DNA from: Halorhabdus amylolytica
GTDB taxonomy: Archaea > Halobacteriota > Halobacteria > Halobacteriales > Haloarculaceae
Direction of reading: 5' to 3'
NCBI RefSeq assembly: GCF_004944975.1
Contig: NZ_SPQG01000016.1
Location: forward strand, 1,010 to 55,798
Length of the DNA stretch: 54,789 nt
Shown: piece after piece, positions 48,208 to 54,789 of the stretch
Position numbering within the stretch: position 1 is the first letter of the stretch
How the letters are laid out: each line of letters opens with the position of its first letter
The notes under the pieces: generated by a model
Database searches by the model: none
What the model saw: the letters and a program-made list of their open reading frames with translations, nothing else
What the model was told of the DNA's origin: nothing
Translations under genes and position numbers: made by a program

Positions 48208-49540
48208 AACCGAGATGGAGCGTGCTGAATCTGCCCAGTCAGCCGCCGAAGCCGAGCAAGCGATCCGACGGGAAACGCACGATCTCGTGGTAGTTGGGGG
48301 CGGCCCCGCGGGGCTGGCCGCGGCGCAGGAAGCATACGATCAGGGCGTCGAGGACATCGTGATCCTCGAACGGGACTTCGAACTCGGCGGCATCCTCCAG
48401 CAGTGCATCCACAACGGCTTTGGCTTACACTACTTCGACGAGGAGTTGACCGGCCCGGAGTATGCACAGGAATTCATCGAGAACGTCGCCGAGCGGGGCG
48501 TCGACATCCGGCTGAACACGATGGTCGAGGAGGTGACCGACGAGAAGATCGTCTACGCCGTCAGCGAGGACGACGGCCTGACCGAGATCGATGCCGAAGC
48601 CGTCGTGTTGGCGATGGGGTGTCGCGAACGAACCCGGGAGGCCCTGGACATCCCCGGGGACCGGCCGGCTGGCGTCTTCACTGCCGGGACCGCCCAGCGC
48701 TACATCAACATGGAGGGGAAGATGCCCGGCGAGAAGGCGGTTATCCTCGGATCAGGCGACATCGGACTTATCATGGCCCGGCGGATGTATCTTGAGGGGG
48801 CCGACGTCGAGGCCGTCCTGGAGATCCTGCCGTACACCGGGGGGCTCACCCGCAACGTCGTCCAGTGTCTGGAGGACTTCGACATTCCGCTGCGGACCCA
48901 ACAGACCATCACGGAGATTTACGGCGACGAACGCGTCGAAGGCGTCACAGTCCAGGAAGTCGACAAGGACTTCGAGCCGATCCCTGGAACCGAGTACGAC
49001 ATCGAGTGTGACACCGTCCTCCTGTCGGTCGGCCTGATCCCGGAGAACGAACTTTCGGAGGGTGCTGGCGTCGACATGCATGCCGTCACTGGCGGCCCTG
49101 TGGTCGACGACGGTCGAGAGACGAGCGTCGATGGTATCTACGCCTGCGGGAACGTCCTGCACGTTCACGACCTGGTCGACTGGGTGACTGAGGAGAGCAT
49201 GATCGCCGGTCGATCGGTCGCCAAACAACTCCAGGGAGACATCGAGGTCCGCGAGGACCCGATCGAGATCGAATCCACCGGCGCAGTGAGCTACGTCGTC
49301 CCCGAGCGGATCACCAAAGCCGACGACGACCGCGAGAAACTCCCACTGTATCTTCGGGTATACGCTCCGATGGACGAGGTCTTCGTCACGGTCGAATGTG
49401 GTGACGAGCAGTTAGCTCGCGAGTTCGAGCGTCGTGCCGAACCAGGGGAGATGATCACGGTCGATATCGATACCGAAGCGCTCGCGGACCTCCCGGAGAA
49501 TCGTCTCACGGTCGACGTCGTCCCGAAGGAGGAGATCTAG
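48200..49540 (+). CDS. Pyridine nucleotide-disulfide-type oxidoreductase, subunit 2 of the module
   Basis: A 446-residue FAD/NAD(P)-binding protein. An acidic leader is followed by LVVVGGGPAGLAAAQEAYDQG (FAD site), FELGGILQQCIHNGFGLHYF (a conserved Cys-containing stretch of this family), ALGC-like AMGCRERTR, the second dinucleotide fold AVILGSGDIGLIMARRM, and GIYACGNVLHVHDLVDWV. It likely passes electrons between subunit 1 and NAD(P) or another carrier. Shine-Dalgarno GGAGG at 48186-48190 precedes the ATG at 48200 and decides the start. The stop is immediately followed by the third gene. Confidence 0.88.
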   Translation: MTETEMERAESAQSAAEAEQAIRRETHDLVVVGGGPAGLAAAQEAYDQGVEDIVILERDFELGGILQQCIHNGFGLHYFDEELTGPEYAQEFIENVAERGVDIRLNTMVEEVTDEKIVYAVSEDDGLTEIDAEAVVLAMGCRERTREALDIPGDRPAGVFTAGTAQRYINMEGKMPGEKAVILGSGDIGLIMARRMYLEGADVEAVLEILPYTGGLTRNVVQCLEDFDIPLRTQQTITEIYGDERVEGVTVQEVDKDFEPIPGTEYDIECDTVLLSVGLIPENELSEGAGVDMHAVTGGPVVDDGRETSVDGIYACGNVLHVHDLVDWVTEESMIAGRSVAKQLQGDIEVREDPIEIESTGAVSYVVPERITKADDDREKLPLYLRVYAPMDEVFVTVECGDEQLAREFERRAEPGEMITVDIDTEALADLPENRLTVDVVPKEEI

Positions 49541-49918
49541 ATGAGCAGCGACACCGTCGAGATAACCTGCATCGCCTGCCCGGTCGGCTGTGACGTCTCC
49601 CTGGAGGTCGATGACGGCGAGATCCAGTCGATCGAGGGCAATACCTGCCCGAGAGGTGCGGATTATGCGAAAGAGGAATACCGAAACCCGACCCGTATCC
49701 TTCCGACGACCGCTCGGGTCGCGGGTGGCGTCCTGCCGCGCGTGCCCGTGAAGTCAGCAGAACCGATGCCCAAACCCGAGTTAGAGGACGCGATGGCCGA
49801 GATCGCTGCAGTCGAAGTCGACGCACCGATCGAACTCGGCGACGTGATCGTCGAGAACGTCTGTGACACCGGCGTCGACATCGTTGCAACCCGGGACCTC
49901 CCGGCCACAGAAGAGTGA
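49541..49918 (+). CDS. DUF1667 cysteine-rich protein, subunit 3 of the module
   Basis: A 125-residue protein with an N-terminal four-cysteine motif, CIACPVGC plus TCPRGADYA (C10, C13, C17, C36), that probably holds an iron-sulfur cluster or zinc. The PTRILPTTARVAGGVLPRVPVKS stretch and the C-terminal GDVIVENVCDTGVDIVATRDL are typical of DUF1667. The gene always travels with the two flavoproteins above in bacteria, next to glpK. The ATG directly follows the preceding TAG stop, with AAGGAGGAG as ribosome site. The role is presumably electron transfer (inference). Confidence 0.9.
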   Translation: MSSDTVEITCIACPVGCDVSLEVDDGEIQSIEGNTCPRGADYAKEEYRNPTRILPTTARVAGGVLPRVPVKSAEPMPKPELEDAMAEIAAVEVDAPIELGDVIVENVCDTGVDIVATRDLPATEE

Positions 49919-50034
49919 GCCACACTGATGTGAGTAGTTTCTCTTTGCATATCAATCGGATACAGGAAAGCCCAACTCGAATGCCATACTGCACGCCTCT
50001 CTAACGAGAAACCGGTGCGTTTATAGGCTGAACA

Positions 50035-50072
50035 GGCGCAATACCACGGCCTTCAGGCCGTGGATACGCGCC
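50035..50072. mobile_element. IS200/IS605-type terminal palindrome (PATE-like remnant)
   Basis: A nested perfect palindrome: CCACGGCC (50044-50051), loop TTCA, GGCCGTGG (50056-50063), framed by GGCGC (50035-50039) and GCGCC (50068-50072). Such hairpins mark ends of haloarchaeal IS200/IS605 elements and of their short non-coding relatives (PATEs). No transposase gene is present. The truncated glycerol kinase begins about 55 bp downstream. Confidence 0.6.
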
Positions 50073-50126
50073 GTCACTTTGGGAAAAGTCCACCATTCAA
50101 ATACCGGTCCCGAGTTTCCAATAGTG

Positions 50127-51356
<1,230 letters not shown>

Positions 51357-51467
51357 TAGATACTGCACGGCACTGTCGGACGTACCACGATGAGGTCCCA
51401 AAGCGGTGTAGTGAGATTTCGGCCAAAGCCAAGAACTCGAAGAGTGATTGCGAGAGGTCCGGCCGGG

Positions 51468-53030
51468 TCAGTCGTTCGTTTCGAGGATGTCCTGTGCCGA
51501 CTCGATCGCCTGGATGTTCGCAGCGAACGGGTCTTCCAGTGCGGGATAGAGTGACTCGTAGATCTCGTAGTATTCGTCGTAGACCTGCGTGTGTGTCCCG
51601 TTCGGCTCGACGCTGTCGACGATGTCGACCGCCCGTTCGGTGGCGCCCTCGACGCTGTCGTAAACGCCGGCACCGACCCCAGCCAGCAGTGCCGACCCGT
51701 AGGCGGGACCCTCGTCGACGTTCGGTGTCAGAATCTCCGCGTCGAAGATGTCCGCCTGGATCTGCTTCCACAGCGGGCTCTTGGCGCCACCACCGGCCGC
51801 CTTCAGTTGCCCGGTGTCGACGCCCAAGTCGTCACGGACGATGCGTAACGAGTCACGGAGGCCGTAGGTGACGCCTTCGAGGACGGATCGGACGATGTGG
51901 GCCTTCTCGTGTCGCGTCGACAGACCGAAGAAGACGCCGCGGGCGTCGGCGTCTCGGTGGGGCGTCCGTTCGCCGTTCAGGTACGGGAGGAAGATGAGCC
52001 CTTCAGAGCCCGGCTGGACAGTCGTGGCTTCGTCTGTCAACACGTCGAAAGTATCCGTCCCCAGCTGGTCGGCGACCACCTCCTCTGGGCCGCCGAGTGT
52101 GTCGGCGAACCAGCTGAACGCGCCGCCGGCGGCCAACATTACTCCCATGGCGTGCCACTTGCCGGGAACGGCGTGACAGAACGTGTGAACCCGTCCATCG
52201 GGATCCGTTCGTTCCTCGTCGGTCGCGACGAAGATGACTCCGGAGGTTCCGATCGACCCCCAGACGTCACCGTCCTCGACGACCCCCGATCCGACGGCAC
52301 CCGCAGCGTTGTCACCGGCACCGGCGACGACCGGCGTCCCGGCCGGGAGTCCCGTTCGCTCGCTCACGGCGTCTGTGATCTCCCCGGTGACCTTGGGTGA
52401 CTCGTACACTTCCGGGAGCAGTTCCCGCGGGATGTCTAGCGTCTCCAGAATCTCGGTCGACCAGTCGCGCTCGCCGACGTTCAACAGGAGCGTTCCCGAG
52501 GCGTCGCTGACGTCGGTCGCGAACTCGCCGGTCAGTTTCAACCGGATGAAGTCCTTCGGCAGGAGGATCTTTTCGGTCCGCTCGAAGACCTCGGGTTCGT
52601 GCTCTTGCACCCAGAGGATCTTCGGCGCGGTGAACCCCTCGAAGGGCGGGTTCGAGGCGAGTTCGATGATCCGATCCTCACCGACGCGCTCCTCGATCTC
52701 CGCACACTGCTCGGAGGTCCGCGTGTCGTTCCAGAGGATCGCCGGCCGGAGCACCTCGTGATCCCCGTCTAAAAAGACCGAACCGTGCATCTGGCCCGTG
52801 AGTCCGAGTCCCTCGATCTCACCCGGATCGACGGCGGGATCGTCGAGAACTGCCTCGATTCCGGCGACTGTGGCGTCCCACCACTCGGCCGGGTTCTGCT
52901 CTGACCAGCCCACTTCAGGCTGGTACAGCGGATACTCCTCGGTAGTGGTCGCGACGACCTCGCCGTCCGCGTCCGTGACGAGGATCTTCACGCCTGAGGT
53001 CCCCAAATCGAGACCCATCAAAAGACTCAT
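51468..53030 (-). CDS. xylB: Xylulokinase
   Basis: Phosphorylates D-xylulose to xylulose 5-phosphate. The 520-residue FGGY-family kinase has the N-terminal phosphate loop MGLDLGTSGVKILVTDADG, GLTGQMHGSVFLD, LWNDTRTSEQ, and the catalytic Asp in GAGDNAAGAVG. The C-terminal signature GVTYGLRDSLRI and KAAGGGAKSPLWKQIQADIF follows. Full length and intact, in contrast with the related glycerol kinase remnant beside it. It is divergent from xylA, as in an inducible two-promoter locus. Confidence 0.95.
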   Translation of the reverse strand: MSLLMGLDLGTSGVKILVTDADGEVVATTTEEYPLYQPEVGWSEQNPAEWWDATVAGIEAVLDDPAVDPGEIEGLGLTGQMHGSVFLDGDHEVLRPAILWNDTRTSEQCAEIEERVGEDRIIELASNPPFEGFTAPKILWVQEHEPEVFERTEKILLPKDFIRLKLTGEFATDVSDASGTLLLNVGERDWSTEILETLDIPRELLPEVYESPKVTGEITDAVSERTGLPAGTPVVAGAGDNAAGAVGSGVVEDGDVWGSIGTSGVIFVATDEERTDPDGRVHTFCHAVPGKWHAMGVMLAAGGAFSWFADTLGGPEEVVADQLGTDTFDVLTDEATTVQPGSEGLIFLPYLNGERTPHRDADARGVFFGLSTRHEKAHIVRSVLEGVTYGLRDSLRIVRDDLGVDTGQLKAAGGGAKSPLWKQIQADIFDAEILTPNVDEGPAYGSALLAGVGAGVYDSVEGATERAVDIVDSVEPNGTHTQVYDEYYEIYESLYPALEDPFAANIQAIESAQDILETND

Positions 53031-53357
53031 GGTACGTTCTCACAATCGAAAGTTCTAATGTTAAGTTTTGTCTTCTTCCGGGGAAGTCTGTCGGGCAAAC
53101 CCCGTAGGTCGTCGAATACGGAGGGAACGCCGGCCCGGTGGTCAGGAATTGTCGTCAGGATTCGTCTCTCGAACCAGACGAGCGTTCCGACGCTCTGTCG
53201 AAACTGGGCTGTCAAAAAGGAGGGAACGCTTCGGTGAGCGAGATCACTCCGAACGGGTAAGATACCGGTCATACCCGGCTATCCGGGACGAATACCGCAA
53301 TGTTCAAGTGGTCTCTGAGAGCATTTCATTCGTGTTTGTCCTACAAACAGTGATATC
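53031..53357. promoter_or_regulatory. Divergent control region between xylB and xylA
   Basis: No gene is seen in 327 bp. The inverted repeat GTTTGT-CCT-ACAAAC (53334-53348) ends 9 bp before the xylA ATG, and GGAGGGAACGC occurs twice (53120-53130 and 53219-53229). On the minus strand AAAACTTAAC (53059-53068) lies about 29-38 nt before the xylB start and may be its TATA box. The inverted repeat is a candidate repressor or activator site for xylose control. Confidence 0.5.
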
Positions 53358-54677
53358 ATGAGTGAGTACTTCCCGGAGATCGACGCGATCACGTACGGTG
53401 GACCGGCGTCCGAGGACCCCCTCTCGTTCAACTACTACGACCCGGACCGGGAGATCGGCTCCAAGACCATGGAGGAACACCTCCGGTTCTCGGTGGCCTA
53501 CTGGCACACCTTCACCGAGGACGGATCTGACCCCTTCGGTGTCGGAACGATGGAGCGGCCGTGGGACGATATCGACGACCCCATGGAGAAGGCCCACGCC
53601 CGCGTCGATGCCGGCTTCGAGTTCTTCGAGAAACTCGGCGTCCCGTATTTCTGTTTCCACGATCGTGACATTGCACCCAGGGGAGAGAATCTCGCGGAAT
53701 CCAACGAGAACCTCGACGAGATCGTCGATCACGTCGAGGAGAAGATGGACGAAACGGGCGTCGAATTGCTCTGGGGGACCTCCCAGCTGTTCATGGAGCC
53801 GAAGTACATGCACGGGGCCGCGACCTCACCGAACGCAGACGTCTTCGCTCACGCCGCCGGCCAGGTCAAGAAAGCCATGGAGGTCACCGAACGCCTCGGC
53901 GGCGAGAACTTCGTCTTCTGGGGCGGCCGCGAGGGCTACAAGACACTGCTGAACTCGGACATGGGCCGGGAACTGGATAACATGGGTCGGTTCCTCCAGA
54001 TGGCTGCCGACTACGCTGACGACATCGGCTTCGAGGGGCAGTTGCTCATCGAGCCCAAACCCAGAGAACCCACGAAACACCAGTACGACTTCGACGCGGC
54101 GAACGTCCTGGCGTTCCTCCGTGAGTACGGCCTGGCGGACCGCTTCGCCCTCAATCTCGAGGCCAACCACGCGACGCTGGCGGGCCACAACTTCCGACAC
54201 GAACTCCAGTACGGCCGGATCAACGACGCGCTGGGCAGCGTCGACGCCAACCAGGGCGACAAGCTCATCGGCTGGGACACCGACGAGTTCCCGACCGACG
54301 TCTACATGACGACTCTGGCGATGTACGAGATCTTAGAGAATGGCGGCCTCGCCCCGGGCGGACTCAACTTCGACGCGAAGGTTCGCCGGGAGTCCTTCGA
54401 GCCGGTCGACCTCTTCTACGGCCACGTTTCCGGTATGGACGCGTTCGCCCGCGGGCTGGAGGTCGCCCACGAACTCCGCGAGGACGGGATCTTTGAGGAA
54501 GTCATCGACGAGCGTTATAGCAGCTACGAGGAAGGTATCGGCGCCGAGATCGTTTCGGGGGAAGCCGACTTCGACTCTCTCGCGGAATACGCGTTGAACA
54601 ACGACGGTTTCGATCTGTCCTCCGGTCGTCAGGAGAAACTCGAATCGATCCTCAACCGCTACATCCTGGAGTCCTGA
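53358..54677 (+). CDS. xylA: Xylose isomerase
   Basis: Converts D-xylose to D-xylulose. The 439-residue length and N-terminal extension match class II bacterial enzymes. Catalytic His101 is in [10 protein letters not shown], and metal ligands lie in [34 protein letters not shown] and [17 protein letters not shown] is also conserved. Many haloarchaea oxidise xylose instead, so this gene and xylB indicate a bacterial-type isomerase route, probably acquired by transfer. Codon use now resembles the host. Together with rpe and rpiA in this window, the route to the pentose phosphate pool is complete. Confidence 0.97.
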   Translation: MSEYFPEIDAITYGGPASEDPLSFNYYDPDREIGSKTMEEHLRFSVAYWHTFTEDGSDPFGVGTMERPWDDIDDPMEKAHARVDAGFEFFEKLGVPYFCFHDRDIAPRGENLAESNENLDEIVDHVEEKMDETGVELLWGTSQLFMEPKYMHGAATSPNADVFAHAAGQVKKAMEVTERLGGENFVFWGGREGYKTLLNSDMGRELDNMGRFLQMAADYADDIGFEGQLLIEPKPREPTKHQYDFDAANVLAFLREYGLADRFALNLEANHATLAGHNFRHELQYGRINDALGSVDANQGDKLIGWDTDEFPTDVYMTTLAMYEILENGGLAPGGLNFDAKVRRESFEPVDLFYGHVSGMDAFARGLEVAHELREDGIFEEVIDERYSSYEEGIGAEIVSGEADFDSLAEYALNNDGFDLSSGRQEKLESILNRYILES

Positions 54678-54789
54678 AATCGATTCCGCCAGTCGGGTTC
54701 ACGTCGGTCCCCTCACGTGGTCGGATACTCTCCCGGTTTGGTCACAGCTGGTGACTGCTACAGTCGGGACTCCCGAGTAAGGAAAGTAA

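Noticed and set aside
54741-54755. Short inverted repeat GTCAC/GTGAC after xylA
   Set aside because: Only five base pairs and no T-run; too weak to call a terminator.

Overview
The window reads as chromosomal DNA of a halophilic archaeon. The proteins are very acidic, most genes are GC-rich, and TATA-like boxes lie about 25-35 nt before start codons, as expected for leaderless genes. Substrate-binding lipoproteins carry Tat signals, and haloarchaeal gene families recur (transducers, KaiC-like ATPase, DUF7573-like and DUF7113-like small proteins). Bacterial-type xylose isomerase and xylulokinase together with many glycoside hydrolases point to a Halorhabdus-like sugar degrader. That genus assignment is an inference.

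Layout. 1-170: right end of an IS200/IS605 (TnpB-type) element. 265-4662: pentose phosphate block (prs, rpe, rpiA) around a membrane chemotaxis transducer. 4838-7733: small conserved proteins, NAD kinase and a KaiC-like ATPase. 7897-21683: a large nucleoside salvage and catabolism block with deoC, ribose-1,5-bisphosphate isomerase, MTA phosphorylase, a purine-type phosphorylase, a PAS transducer, cytidine deaminase, a complete BMP-type nucleoside ABC importer, uridine phosphorylase and a probable phosphopentomutase. 21705-26468: UspA-like protein, HerA-like ATPase, EEP-family hydrolase, DUF7113-like protein and a patatin. 26768-34422: three large cytoplasmic glycosidases (GH42, GH3, GH2).

34808-46401 is a distinctive island of visibly lower GC. 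Two divergent group II chaperonin (thermosome) paralogues bracket a sugar ABC importer (Tat lipoprotein, two permeases, MalK-type ATPase), a GH43 xylosidase-like enzyme and an unknown membrane protein. The second chaperonin has His where the catalytic ATPase Asp should be. I regard this chaperonin-bracketed uptake island as the best candidate for an undescribed system.

46717-49918 is a three-gene glycerol-3-phosphate oxidoreductase module of bacterial (Thermotoga/Firmicutes) type. Next to it is a broken glycerol kinase gene (50127-51247) lying behind an IS605-like palindrome. 51468-54677 holds divergent xylB and xylA.

How the genes work together: oligosaccharides enter through the island importer and are split inside the cell by GH43, GH3, GH42 and GH2 enzymes. 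Xylose goes through XylA and XylB to xylulose 5-phosphate. Rpe and RpiA, also in this window, connect it to ribose 5-phosphate and Prs. Nucleosides taken up by the BMP system are phosphorolysed and feed the same pentose pool.
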